From contig NC_066848.1 of assembly GCF_001640805.2 (NCBI RefSeq), positions 7,331,526-7,395,525 of the forward strand: a stretch of 64,000 nucleotides of DNA. The letters run 5' to 3'. This DNA is from Lates calcarifer. Its lineage: Eukaryota > Chordata > Actinopteri > Centropomidae. Shown in pieces: positions 36,673 through 64,000 of the stretch (positions are counted from its first letter, which is position 1; each line of letters begins with the position of its first letter). The notes beneath the pieces are model-generated. The model saw only the letters and a program-made list of their open reading frames with translations, searched no databases and was not told where the DNA came from. Both the position numbers and the translations under genes were made by a program.

Positions 36673-39392
36673 TTATTATTAATTGCAGCCCCAGCCCGAG
36701 TGGCAAAAATCCAGTTTATTTGAAGTGGCACTGAGTCAGATTCATAGAAAATGTTTTCGGGTGTGGTTATTGGGCATCCAACATTTAGAGTGGCAGTACC
36801 TCCCTTAAGGGAGGGAGGTGATTGACAAGATCACTGAGAATTGTACGTCAGTGTGCCAGTTCTCTGAAGCAATGGGAACACAACTGTGTGAACACTCATA
36901 GAAAACTACTTCAACTTTTTGTTATTAGCTGACAAACAGAATGAGAAGGATATGTTAGATGACGCTAGACAAGCACACAAAGTAAAAGCAACATCTGTGT
37001 TTAATTTCTCTGGGAGCCAAAAAGTTGTCAGTTTTACAAAAAATATTTTGCATCCAAACAACAGATGCGAGTAGTGTTAAATCAGCTGCTTTTTGCTGGT
37101 AATTGTCAGTCAAACACATTTCCATGTGAAACAAAGCTTAAAAGCTGATGAGCAGGTGAGACCTCACACAGTTATGCTGATGTAGTGCCACTGTCCATAA
37201 AACAGATTGAGCAGTAATAATAAATAGTTACATTTCGTGTTTATGCACAGGCTTCCAGATATAGAGACCTTTATTTTTGCGTGATTGCTCATGGCATATC
37301 AGTTCCTGAGCAACAAAAATAAGAATATGCTTAAATCATTTATCACTTTTGAAATCTCTGGCATACACTGGCATATGCCATCTACAAATGAAGATGTGAA
37401 AAATGTACTTTTAAATTGTGTCATCCTGCTGACAGATGATGGTTCCCTGGTTGCACATTTTGGCCCCCACAGTATGTCAACATTAGGCCCAGAAGATAAA
37501 GAAAAACAAATAGAGATATATTTTTCTACAGTGCAACAGAGTTTTCTCCTGGAATGGTTCATTTTGGTTGGAAGCACCTCTAACTCTTGCTGTGTGAGCA
37601 CAGACTTTTCAGATCTTTTAACAGAGGGATAAAATCTGTTGAAAACATCTTAGATGTGATTTGAGTTTCTAAGCTGTCACAGTTGTTCTCCATATTCCAA
37701 GACAATCATTTATATAAAAGGATTTGTATGAATAATTGCCACAACTAACATGTTGTTAAACACATAGTGAACCATGACTTTTATTGCTAATTGACGATTA
37801 TGACAAATAAATATCAAATAGTGATTATTACGTATAAAGATAATGATAGCCACTCTCTTGTTAGACTAAGGATTGTTGTATGTCAGTTTCTAGTCTTAAC
37901 CAACCTTCACAACTATTTCATAATTTTGAATAAACATTTCTGAATAAAATCCCAGCTTATAGGACTTAAGAAGACAAAAGTCTAATTTTAGAATTCATAT
38001 TTATAAAAGCTCTAAAACATGCTCTCATTTTAAGCTTGGTGAGCTTGCTCCTCTCTGTTTCCTTCTGTGGAAATCTCTGCACCTGATTGTACTATAATGC
38101 CAAGGGGGACATTTGGATGACGTCGGACCATTTATTTGTCATGAAAAATGCTGACCTTGCTGAATAAAAATGCCCAGAACATTTCCTCTTCTCAATGTCA
38201 CCTTTACTGTGTGTTTTTTTCACCCATCCACATTAGCACATTAACCACAACAACTACAATTTACTGCGTTATATATATGTCAAATATGAAAATAAAAAGA
38301 TATGTGGCCTTAAATATCAAAAATGCATGCAGCACTCTCCCAATGTTGAAACAAATCTTTAGGCTTGCACAGGACCACATGAGAAGGTGATAATGCAGGC
38401 CTTGCTTTAGTTGTACAAAGTCTCCTCAATTAAAATAGGTAATCGCAAATACACAATTACACAAATGACCAAAAACCAATTGACAAATTGTGAATGTGAA
38501 GATTCTGGGGTCCAAGAGCAGTTGTCCACTTTTTCTTCCTCTCATGTATTTTAAAATCTGCAAGAAGTAATGTGTACGGAAATGTAATAGTAGACAGTAG
38601 AACAATTTTTATATGCAGCAGAGATGCAGCCAGCTTCTTCCGAGAATCACTTTGTTTACAGTATGTGAAGAAGTGTTGCATTCCTCTGTTTGTCCCAATT
38701 TTCCTGTTTTTCCTTTATACCATTTATCGCTGTTCTCAGCTAGGAGTTCCCCGGCATGTCCACTCTGTACAGACCCCGGGTCATCACAAACATGTGGCAA
38801 GATAACAAGACCCCCATTAACCAGGATCATGGCTCCCCTCAGGATATTACAGAGCGAGGCAAAACTCGTTCTGGACAATAAAAAATGTCCTGACACAGGA
38901 AACACAATAGCCTGTGCTGAAAAGTGACAATAAAAATGGCATGACCTTAACCACTTGCTACTAAACTTAGACTGTAGGCGAGTAGTGAATGGGTGCTGGA
39001 GTCATGAGGTCTGACATGAGAAAGTTCAGTGCTCCCAAAACTAAAATTAAAGATAACAGAGATGACAAAAAAAAAATAAAACCTAAAAAACAGAATTATT
39101 AATGATTCTTTGCACAACAATGAAAGAGCAAGCCTGGCATTCTTTTTGTGATGAATGATGGAGCAGCTTTCATGCTCCACTGTCTTGTAATCACATATGA
39201 TTATTCACTTTCTTGAAGTGAGTTGGATGAGAAGATTAATACCACTGCCATTGCCATGTTTGTGCATTAAGTATGTACCTGCATCCTTTAGCCACTGAGA
39301 AAAAAACACATTAATTTCCCATAAAACAACAAATTGTCAGTTTTACATTTCTGTTGGTGTGTGGATTAAAGATTTGACATACAGTATTAATT

Positions 39393-39590
39393 TGTAAGTT
39401 TTAGAGGTGTCGGTAGGTTTTTGGGGTTTCCCTATGCTTCCAGTATTTATGCTAAGCTAAGATAACCATCTCCTGGCTCTAGCTCTATATATTTAACACA
39501 TAGATATGAAAAAAGTATCAGTCTTTTTACCTACCTCTTGACAAGAATGCAAATAAGCACGTTTCCAAAAAAGTCAAAGTATTTGTTTCA
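39393..39590 (-). repeat. Family A repeat (copy 4, inverted)
   Basis: GTTTTAGAGGTGTCGGTAGG, ATTTATGCTAAGCTAAG, GCTCTATATATTTAACACAT and GACAAGAATGCAAATAAGC are colinear with the reverse complement of the other copies. Confidence 0.55.
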
Positions 39591-42500
39591 CAACATGTAA
39601 AAACCCAGATCTAAACATTTTCCCTTGACAGCCATCAGGTTGCAATTCCCTCTACCAAAACTTCAAAACTTTGTACCAGAGGTGTCAGTACATGGAGGAA
39701 CAAATCTTTAACATCAGTTCTTCAAACTGAACTGATCAAATGACCAACTGTCAGCTCAGCTGTGATAAAGTATGCAACTTTGTTGTAAAAAAAAACTAGT
39801 TTTAAGATTGTGGAAAACACAGAAACAATCATGATGTGACTACTCTGTCACAATCAGAGGCTGCAGAGCTTTTATCAACAGTGCTTGCATAGGCCTTTTT
39901 GTGCTGAAATGAATGTAACAGCTTGAACCAACAACCCAGTGAAATGATTACTGAACTGAGGGCAGTCAGAATCAGCAGGTAACGTCACAGCAGTATCAAG
40001 AGTAACATGCTCACTTACTGAAGGACATTTGAACAGTGATGTCATTGCTTAGCTTAGAAAAAAAAGTGTCTTAACTGACTTGAATGGGCAAGGTGATTTG
40101 CAATTTTCACATGTAATTCTTGCATTTATTCTGAGGTGGCTCTGCTCTTCACTTCATCAATTAACAATCCCTGATACAGGAAGTCAACAGTGTTGAGTGA
40201 GGAGATCCAGGAAGGAAGGAAATTTGTGCGAAAGGAGAGGAAGGGGACATGTATTTTCCATGGCTGGATGCTGGATGCTTTATGTATTAAAGTGTGAACT
40301 GGCAGTACAAACAATGTAGTGGAGGAAAGAGGACGCACAAAGACACAATAAGATGGAGAAGAAAAGAAGGCTTTTTATGGCTTCTATATTTGTTCGTCTC
40401 CTTTCTCTCTTCCTGATCTGAATGCTCCCTTCTGACCTGTAATACACAGAACACATTTATTTTTCCTCACTGACACGAGTCCTTTGCTGATTTTTCGGCC
40501 CAGACCTGATATCAGATAGGGCTGCATGGCGGCTAATACGCTCTTGGCTCTCAGACATGGCACTTTATCTATTCCAGAGTCGGCGTTTCACTTTCCCACC
40601 GATACTCCTCATTTATCTGGATGTGTCTTTGGTGTATAAACATAAATCTGCTGTGCAAGAGTCTAGTGCACTCCTGGCAAGAGGTGTGCTGTTGCCTCAA
40701 ACCCTACAATAAATGGTCACATGATAGTCACAACCTCAGTTCCTCTCAATCTTGACACAGTAGACTTTGTGCTTACCCAGCTAATTCAATGTACTTTTTA
40801 TCCATTGATGGGGCACATAAAACATTTCTAATCAGAGCCTGATGTGCAGTAGATTTGCCAAGTCTCTGCTGAAAGTCTAGAAACCAGAACATCCTGGCAG
40901 AAAACAGACTTCATAAGAAAGTGACAGAGAATACTCATTATTCACCAAAGTAAGTCACTGCTGAGCAGGGATTTGATTGATTTCTTTAAAAGAGGATTTG
41001 GTGTAGCACTTCATATATTCCTCTAATACACAGGGTTGCTTTACAAGATCGGTCACTGCCTTCCCTGATATCTTTGTGCAGCTGGAAATACTTCTGAGTT
41101 TGGGTTGATTTGGGTCTCAGAAGACGTCAGCATGTTTGATTTGGTCCACTAAAGAAATCAGATAATTTTGTCCATGCATTTTGTTTCCCTGATCAGTTTT
41201 TCTCATCAGATTGTAGATTAAAAATGGGGTTATCCACAAGTAATTACATATGTGTTAAGGATTTAATTAAAAGTAGAGGTATCTGAAATGTATTATTCTA
41301 AACTGAATTAATCTCTGTCTACACTCACAGCAAGAGTCCACTGGGGGCAGCCACTGGGGCCTTTCTGTTATCCCCCCGTGAGTGCAGCCACTGCTAAATA
41401 CCCTGCGGCTCTGTTTTGTCCTGGCTGCATGGCATTGAGTGTGCTTCTAATCATTGTGAGTGAGGACAGGGGCCAAATCGATGACAATAAAGGGTAAGTG
41501 TGGCAGAGGGGCAGGAGCAGAGGAGTAAGCAGCTAACAAAGCTTTTGGCTAATTTATGACTCCCAGAGCAGATGGGGGCCTGGTCCCAGCTCCTTGGTCA
41601 TGAGAGGCGCCCTGCCTGGGCTCAACACCCTGTGATCCTACCCTGGAGTAAATCAACCACTCAAAACCCTGACAGACTGAGAGCTGCCCAGGCAGCCTAT
41701 CGTCCCCACGCTACACTTTATAGGCCTGGAATAAATCAGCTGGGCGTCAGAGAGAGGGAGATGTACAGGGAGGGAGTGATGGACAAAGGGCTCCCTTGAG
41801 GCCAAGGTCCTTAGAGACATAAAACTCTCTGCCTCTTATCAATGCATAGTTTTAGTTGAGTTTTGTTGGGCAGACATACTGGCAGACACAGAAACGTGCT
41901 GCACGCCCACAGACCACATCTTACAACTGGACAGTGTAATTAAAATACCAGTTTCTATTAGGCTGAAAAGATCATGACATCTGACATTCTTTATGTCCAA
42001 TAGCTATGAGTCATCCTGTCATTTTTCCTCAATGAACCAATGCAGATATTTCTAAACACTGTTTTAAAGTGAAAATTGCTGTCCTTGTGCAGGACAGGAA
42101 GTTGTGACTGCCAGATGAATGTACTGTAAATATGCAAAACCTTACTTTTCCTGTTTAAAGTTTTCATTTACTTCTTGGGGTTGGGAATATTCAATCACCT
42201 TTGGTTGTATGAAACACTTTCAAAATGTTAAATAAACCCTTACACGTGTGATATTCATTTTTGTGTACAACTAAAAAGCTCCTGAAAAATTTGGGCATGT
42301 TTTCACCCAATAGGTGTGATAAATTCAATTTTGAATTGAACTGTAACAAGTTCCCTAACTGTAATGAAAGACATATTCTTTTACAGTGGGTTTCTTAAAA
42401 TATATTTGTGGTGAAATAGCAAATTCCTGTGAAAAAGCCAAAAAATATTTTTGTTGCTCTAAATGATTTATATACTGTATGTCATTTTCTTACCAACTTT

Positions 42501-45269
42501 GCTTGACACCATCATTAAATACTCTGGGGAGTAAATCCACTACACATAATTTAAGTGTATAGTTGGCAAAAAGTGTTGGGCTGCTTCCTGTTCCCACAAC
42601 ATCCAGAGTACAGAGACAGAGATGTCTCAATATGCTGACAGGAAGAGACAGCTTTGAACTTGGAGCTTGACATAACCTTTGTCTCTCAGCTTGGTCCCAT
42701 TCACTGATCCTCTTGGCCTTGACCTTCTTGTCCCAACTTTGATACAGCGCTGGTAAAGAATAAATCATAATCTTTTTTATCCTTTTCCCAGAAGAAAGAT
42801 TAGACACATCAGACTTTAAATAACAATTTTATCCCCATTATTGTTTGTGCCCTAATGCACCTAAGTCTGATTACTTCAGCAATGTACTACTTGGCTCAGT
42901 ACATCATCACCACTTATTCCTGTTGTTGTGCTCTATCACTTCAGTTTTACTGCAAATCTGTTTTCATGCCCATGAAGCTAATTGCCCAGTGGGCGAGGTC
43001 CCTGGTGTGCAGTGGTCCCCCTGTTAAAGTTCTGTGTGTTCAGCACACATTTCCAATGATGGTACACATGTTCCTGATTAGACAGAGAGAACAAACACAC
43101 AACAAACAATGGAGCTGTTCAAATGTGCTCTATAGCTGTGTCCCATGTGGGCGAAATAGCATCAAACCTATCTAGCACCACAGGGTAGCGGCACAGAGAA
43201 ATGTGAAGAATCTGACTCTGACTGTTAGCATTGACAGGCATGGAAAATCACAGCTCACAGCCAAATACATCAGAGAAACTGGAGTACTATTAGATTTGAC
43301 GTTTGGAGACATTTCAGTTGTGACAGAGAATAAGTGAATATTATAGGTCTAAACTCGGGTGATGGAATTTGTCAGAATTAATTTACCTTGAGTCTTGATC
43401 CTTGTGTGGTTTAAGAAAGACCCTTGTGCTCACTACTACAGTTTATTATAGGAATAAAGACATTACATACAGTGTAACGACAGAGAGAGGCCTGGAGAGA
43501 AGTAGGATGAGAGGTAGAGGGGATGAGAATGATGTTTCACTTTACTATGTTTACAGACAAATGTTAGAGAACACTTCAAGCGAATTTCACCTAATACAAA
43601 CACACATTCAGACACGCAAAAGGAAGCAGGGAAGTGTTTGGGGGTCTATTTTGATTCCTGAGCACAGAAAGATTTTTAAGTACCAACTGTAACTTGGACA
43701 GGGGAGAGTCATAACTTTGACTCTGACTGAAAGTATCCCTGTTGTAGAAAGTTAACATTTAACTAGATGTCCATTTGTCTTCTCTCCCAATGAACCTCCC
43801 TATCTGCTCTCTGTCTTCAAGACTGCACTGATGAACTGCTTTTCCAAAGATGGCACCTATCCAGAGTGCATCTATCATCAGCTTGGCAACTGGATATGTA
43901 TGTTTTAACAAATTGTGAACCAACATTGGAAAACAGGCCCCATGGAAAATGAACTTTAGTTGTGTAAAATCGCCAACCAAGCCATTTCTACATCTGTTGC
44001 ACTGTGTTCTGTCTGCTTGTGTCAGCTCATGTTTCAGGCCATGCTCTGTGTCAAGACACTGCTGCCACTGTATATCACCAAAACAGTCCTGATCTCATTG
44101 TTGTGGTCTGCAGCTATCACTGGCTGGAGTCCTCCAAGCCACATCTAAGAAAGGACTATATTTATCATTGGAAAGCAATGCATAGTCCAAGTTAGCTTTC
44201 ACACACTGAAACACAATCACATTCCACACACATGTGTAAACACGCATGTACAGATACAGTTAACTGAGCCCACAGTGTGGTTTTGGTGGTTTCATGTGAC
44301 GTGTCACTGTACCTCATAGAGCTCGTCCTGATTCTGTCTGGTGTGGTTTGTTCCATCTGTGTTTAAGGTCCGCTAAGTACACAGTTCTGTGTGAATTCCC
44401 AGTAATGTGTTGACACAGCCTGACCTGGAAGAGGTAGACAAATGTGAAAATGTGTTCAAGTCCTGGTCAGAACCAGTTTGCGTGCAGGTGTTTTCCTGTG
44501 CACTCTAGGAATCACTTTAAAACCTTTTATAGGGAGAAAAAGATTAGAAGCCATTTCCTTGAGCTCAACACTTTGGACAGTTCACCTCCGAAACTAATTT
44601 TTATCATGATGTTTTTTAAGAGCACTGTAGTGCACTGTTGCTGTGCAGTTATGTGCGCACAAACATATATAATCACACACCTGCTGCTGAGAGAAATCAC
44701 AAGCAGATGCATTAGACATCTACTGTAACATGGCAGTGGTCTGATGCACCCGGATGAGAACCCAGCCCACCCCTGTAATTACTATCAGACACACACACAG
44801 ACATGTACTAACTGGGACAGGGGAACACATGGGAGGCATTAGCACTGCCAACATGGCCACATGTGTAAAGTACAATATCGGCTTGCAAATAACATTAATT
44901 TAGACATGATGATGCCTCACTCATGTTGATTTATGAACCAGCCTGTGGCTTAAGAAAACAACTTGGTTCTTGTGTCCTCTCACTTAGACCCTGAGGCGTT
45001 CACTCAACCCAAAATTAAAACAAGTGTTCCACTTAACTATGTCATATTGCAGAATTCACCTGCTGAAATGCAAAGATTTCACAGTTTGTGTGTTTACAGT
45101 GACACGTGGAAGTGTGATATACAGCATCTCTCTGTGGCCTACATGCATGCAAATGATTGTATACCCAAAATTCTATCAAGCTGCAAGAGAAACAGGGTCA
45201 CTGGACGCAATAATGTAAGAATAGAATTATAATTACATTGTCCGTGCTGTGACAGAAAATAGTGAAAGA
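39591..45269. other. Gene-free stretch
   Basis: No coding or RNA gene seen. A GC-richer block at about 41330-41810 (TGAGTGCAGCCACTGC, CTAATTTATGACTCCC) stands out from the AT-rich background and might be conserved noncoding sequence, which needs alignment to test. Confidence 0.5.
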
Positions 45270-45512
45270 AAGGTCCATCAGAATTTCCCACAGCTCAAAG
45301 TCACATCTACAAAGTGCTTTTTTGGTCTGACCAACTGTCGAGAAAAAGATATTTAATTTACAATCCTATGCACAGACAAAAAGTGTGAAGTTTCATATCT
45401 GTTAAGATAAATCAAATACTTGAAACTACTTGAAAACTGACCAAATTAATAACCAATCATCGACATGATTACTTTTCTCTTGATCCACTAATCAATTGAC
45501 TGATTGAGTCAG
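45270..45512 (+). repeat. Degenerate interspersed repeat, family D
   Basis: CCCACAGCTCAAAGTCACAT, TTTTTGGTCTGACCAACTGT, AGATATTTAATTTACAATC and a terminal region of alternating ATCAATTGACTGATT fit the common teleost repeat that ends in CGATTAATCGA-type sequence. Strongly diverged. Confidence 0.45.
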
Positions 45513-47639
45513 GTCTTACATATTTTCATTTTTGCATGTGTAAATGTCTTCCTTGAGAAGAAAACCTAGGCTCAGTAACAAATTTTTTAAATTTACTTGA
45601 GAAATTAAGTGTGATGGATCTGAAATACCCTTTAGCAGTGGAATCTTTGTGGTGTTTGTGCCACAAAACAAACAAATCAAATCCAGTACAACTACTCTGA
45701 AAAGAATCAAACTGCACGTCTAAATTTTGAGGGAGAAAATTACCACACGAAATCCTCACATTTCACTTTTTTACTAGGGCGCACACCACAAAACTCAAGG
45801 GTGCTTCAGTAAGAAAAAGAAAGTCTTGGTTAGAATGTTAAAAATGCAAAAACGCAAGGATAAGGTACAAATAAAATTCAACAACACGGTTCACATGGCC
45901 AGAGTAGAGCCTGTCTACACTGAAATTTAACAGTTTATATATCCATAAACAGTCTTATCCAGTGTAGTAACAGGAGAAATCATGTTTCTTACTAAGATCT
46001 CTGACCTAATAAGTAACAAATTAATCTAAGGCAAAACAAACCCTGTAGAAAACTGTGAGTGTAACTACTTTCTCACAAAATTCTTTGTCTAATGATTTCA
46101 TTCTCGGGACATTCATCAGGTTCCAGGCAGCTGATGAAGGCCATACAGTCTAAAACACCCCTCCAAGGAGGACAGTGTGCAGGAGATAATGGATGTAGCA
46201 CAGCTTCATACTCCATCACCACACAGAGAAGATCAAGTATAAAGCATGTATCACCTATGGAGGTGTGCTACTGTTGTGTTACTTCAGTTACCTCTTTGTA
46301 CACAAACACTGAGCATGTTGTGAAATTGTAACTCTGCATACAGACTCTGAAAATAAGCCCACCATGCTTTGCACATGTAAGCTTAAACCTACAATATTCT
46401 CTCTTTAAATCTTGCTCAGTTTGTTATTCTACTGTCAGGATACGAAGCAGCACAGAGCAGCAGTGTTAACATCACACCACTACACCCACTAGGATTTACA
46501 CTCTACCCTCCTACACCCTATAAATCTTCTAACTCCATACATGAATGCATGCACACACATAAAGTTAAAATAGACAGCTTTGCCACCCACTGAATCCTGT
46601 GAGCCTGGTGTGGTATACTACTAATCTTACCCAAATTATGATGTGCGGAAAACGCAACCACATACATACATGTTATCTCCTCCTCCTCCCTGATAAAAGT
46701 TGCAAAGTATTGCTTAAATATACAGGAGATGGAAAGTGAAGACAGACAAGAGGTTTACATTCCTCTCTGCAGCTCAAAGTTATAGTCACAACATTGTGTG
46801 GCTGTATCAGTTTATTTCCCACCATTCATGATTCATCAGCAGCTTGATAGTTTATCTGAATTCTTCTGACTCCTATCTGTGGGTGTTAAAACTACTCAGA
46901 CAAAAAACCAACAAAGAAAACCATGTGTCTATTGGCTACCTGATCAGAGCTCTGCACACTGCAGGTCTTCTTCTACTAATGAAACTACAAGTCCTATTTC
47001 TTATGGTGACACACTTTCTTTTTGATTCAGTACTTTTTAAATTCAAATCCCTTCCAGTGTCTCTGGAGAGGCTCCACTTGAGGTGACCCACATTTAGTAG
47101 TTAAGCAAACAAAATAGACCAGTGTCTCCATCTTCCTTCACTTTCTGACCAAAGGGTAACAGCAATATCTCTCCCAATATAGATATGTCTGTTTAGACAA
47201 ATAACACTGTTTGGATAAATTGTTGGCCTTTGCTCAGGCACAACAGTACAAGGCGAGGAGGATATTTTAATTAAGTCCTTCATTTATTATTGCAAGACAC
47301 TGGAAATAAACTTCCTCTGCGATGCAAGTATTTGGCACTGCTCACGTTTGTAACATCCATGAAGCACAGGCTTTGCAAACCTTTGAAATAAAATACATTA
47401 CAGAGGGAGTGATGCTTTCCAGAGAGAGAGTAGTTCTGAGATTTGGAGAGGCTTACTGAGCAATACTACTATGCAAGGTCTAGCTGAACTGCACCCTGAT
47501 TGCAACACAAAAACTCCCAGACTTTCTTGCTCCTGTCCTCGACACATACATCTGACAGGTTCCCATGCTCCTTACACGAAAGACAGACTATAGATTACAT
47601 GCCAAAATCTAGTGCAACACCTTTCATTGGACTCCACTG
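45513..47639. other. Gene-free stretch before the ercc6 promoter
   Basis: AT-rich sequence without recognised genes or repeats. Confidence 0.55.
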
Positions 47640-47654
47640 AAATTAGTAGTTTCG

Positions 47655-47670
47655 TGGCGCCATCTAGAGG
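47655..47670 (-). promoter_or_regulatory. CTCF-like motif, minus orientation
   Basis: Read on the minus strand, CCTCTAGATGGCGCCA fits the vertebrate CTCF core CC-N-CTAG-R-TGGCGC closely. It lies 23 bases from the plus-oriented motif. Confidence 0.55.
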
Positions 47671-47693
47671 ACGAGAGCCCCTGCAGCTGCGAA

Positions 47694-47710
47694 CCAGCAG
47701 AGGGCGCTGT
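47694..47710 (+). promoter_or_regulatory. CTCF-like motif, plus orientation
   Basis: CCAGCAGAGGGCGCTGT is an essentially perfect CTCF core motif, pointing toward ercc6. Confidence 0.65.
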
Positions 47711-48379
47711 CTAACAATCGTTGAACCGTGAGCACAATGCCTGCTGTGGCACCGGAAACCAGGGAGCTTGGCGAGCTGTGTGACATAAACCAAGCCAGTG
47801 ATGTTGTGTAACTGCACGTTTTGTAAGTAAATTCTGTTGTTGTCGCTTCGACCCTTGGTTTAATGCACCCAGCTTCATTCAGACCGCACCGATACACAGT
47901 CACCGGCTGTCGTATGAATCTCTACCGGTATAGTTTAACCGGTCGCTAACGATGAACAGCTGATGATGTTTGGTTCACTGTTAGCTTAGCAGGCTAGCCT
48001 AGCCACGTAAACAATGGAGACCCGTGAGAGGGTTTAATGTTTCTATAATGAACTTTATGTCAATTTCATAACAATATATCTAACAGCTTTCTGTGTGGCA
48101 TTCTTAGTTATGGGAAATAGTTGTACGCTCATTCGTTCACAGGATTACTATCTTTAAATCAGTTACAGTGGCTAAAAAGCAGAAGTAACAAGTTAGTGAC
48201 ATTAACGTCAAATAATTCACTTCACAATTAACGTAAACTGTTTGGGTGTAAGGCTGAGTTAAACCTCAATAACTACATTAAGTTAACATTATATCTTGGG
48301 ATCCAGGATTTAGACTGGCCACAGCATTTGTTTACATCTAGATGACACACTGTATGACTCGACTTGCAGCCACACCATC

Positions 48380-63772
<15,393 letters not shown>

Positions 63773-64000
63773 GTGAAACACAGATGAGAGCAGAGGAAAG
63801 ACTGAGCTGTGATGCATATTTACTTGTCAGATATGAGTTAGTAGAATTAAAGCGTACAATATCTTTTTGCTAACTTGTGTCAAATGCAGATGTCTGTCAG
63901 AATGCAAGAATACGTCAGTCACAGTGGGTTGAAATGGGTAACTTCACTTTATTATAGTATATTATGGAAGGACCATATTGTGGGAAAGCCTTTTTACAGG
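63773..64000 (+). other. ercc6: ercc6 3' UTR and flank
   Basis: Noncoding sequence after the TGA. An ATTAAA at 63846-63851 followed by T/GT-rich sequence is the likely poly(A) signal, giving a very short 3' UTR. No further gene is seen before the window ends. Confidence 0.5.
63846..63851 (+). terminator. ercc6: Candidate ercc6 polyadenylation signal ATTAAA
   Basis: Variant hexamer 74 bases after the stop codon with a GU-rich downstream region. No AATAAA occurs before it. Confidence 0.4.

Larger units (their letters stand above)
47640..47828 (+). promoter_or_regulatory. ercc6: Putative ercc6 promoter and 5' noncoding exon
   Basis: The sequence becomes CpG-richer here, about 700 bases before the ATG, with an ETS-like CCGGAAA near 47753 and two CTCF-like motifs. 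A good donor GTAAGT at 47823-47828 and an acceptor CTTGCAG ending at 48369 would make a 5' UTR intron placing the ATG 10 bases into the next exon, as in human ERCC6 whose first exon is noncoding. The transcription start itself is inferred. Confidence 0.45.

Noticed and set aside
37285..37632. 115-codon open frame in the cxcl12-ercc6 interval
   Set aside because: No recognised domain, no promoter or splice context, and a 100-codon antisense frame is open over the same bases; most likely chance.
42490..42807. 105-codon open frame on the minus strand
   Set aside because: I could not relate it to any transposase, reverse transcriptase or other family; no start or splice support.

Overview
The window is nuclear DNA of a teleost fish, probably a percomorph. 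The noncoding sequence is AT-rich, full of (CA)n runs and strewn with old interspersed repeats. The two recognisable protein-coding genes are split by GT-AG introns mostly of 0.1-2 kb, and both proteins are clearly vertebrate. Nothing looks bacterial, viral or CRISPR-like. The exact species cannot be read from the sequence.

Layout. Positions 1 to about 15,950 hold no gene I can support, only microsatellites, one degenerate repeat copy, a GATA-rich block followed by a TATA motif (5,011-5,275) and one orphan exon-like segment (9,373-9,430). Positions 16,100-20,884 (+) are the four coding exons of the chemokine CXCL12/SDF-1 (98 codons, cxcl12a-like), with a 3' UTR probably reaching about 22.05 kb. 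From about 22 kb to 47.6 kb lies a gene-free interval of about 25 kb with several degenerate interspersed repeats and simple repeats. At 47,655-47,710 two strong CTCF-like motifs point away from each other, just before the presumed ercc6 promoter and 5' noncoding exon. Positions 48,380-63,772 (+) are ercc6, encoding the SWI2/SNF2 ATPase CSB of transcription-coupled DNA repair. I reconstruct 21 coding exons; all junctions keep frame and give 1,455 residues, against about 1,490 in human. The last about 230 bp are ercc6 3' UTR and flank.

The two genes are unrelated in function: a secreted guidance chemokine and a nuclear DNA-repair remodeller. They are simply neighbours on the same strand. The points most worth a second look are: a stop codon built into the cxcl12 exon 3 donor that would yield an SDF-1-alpha-like isoform by readthrough; the divergent CTCF-like pair between the two genes; a deleted hAT transposon with a decayed BED finger inside ercc6 intron 4, whose end carries a perfect 42-bp inverted repeat; and long TG or CA tracts sitting on two ercc6 splice sites. 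I found no convincing novel multi-gene system.
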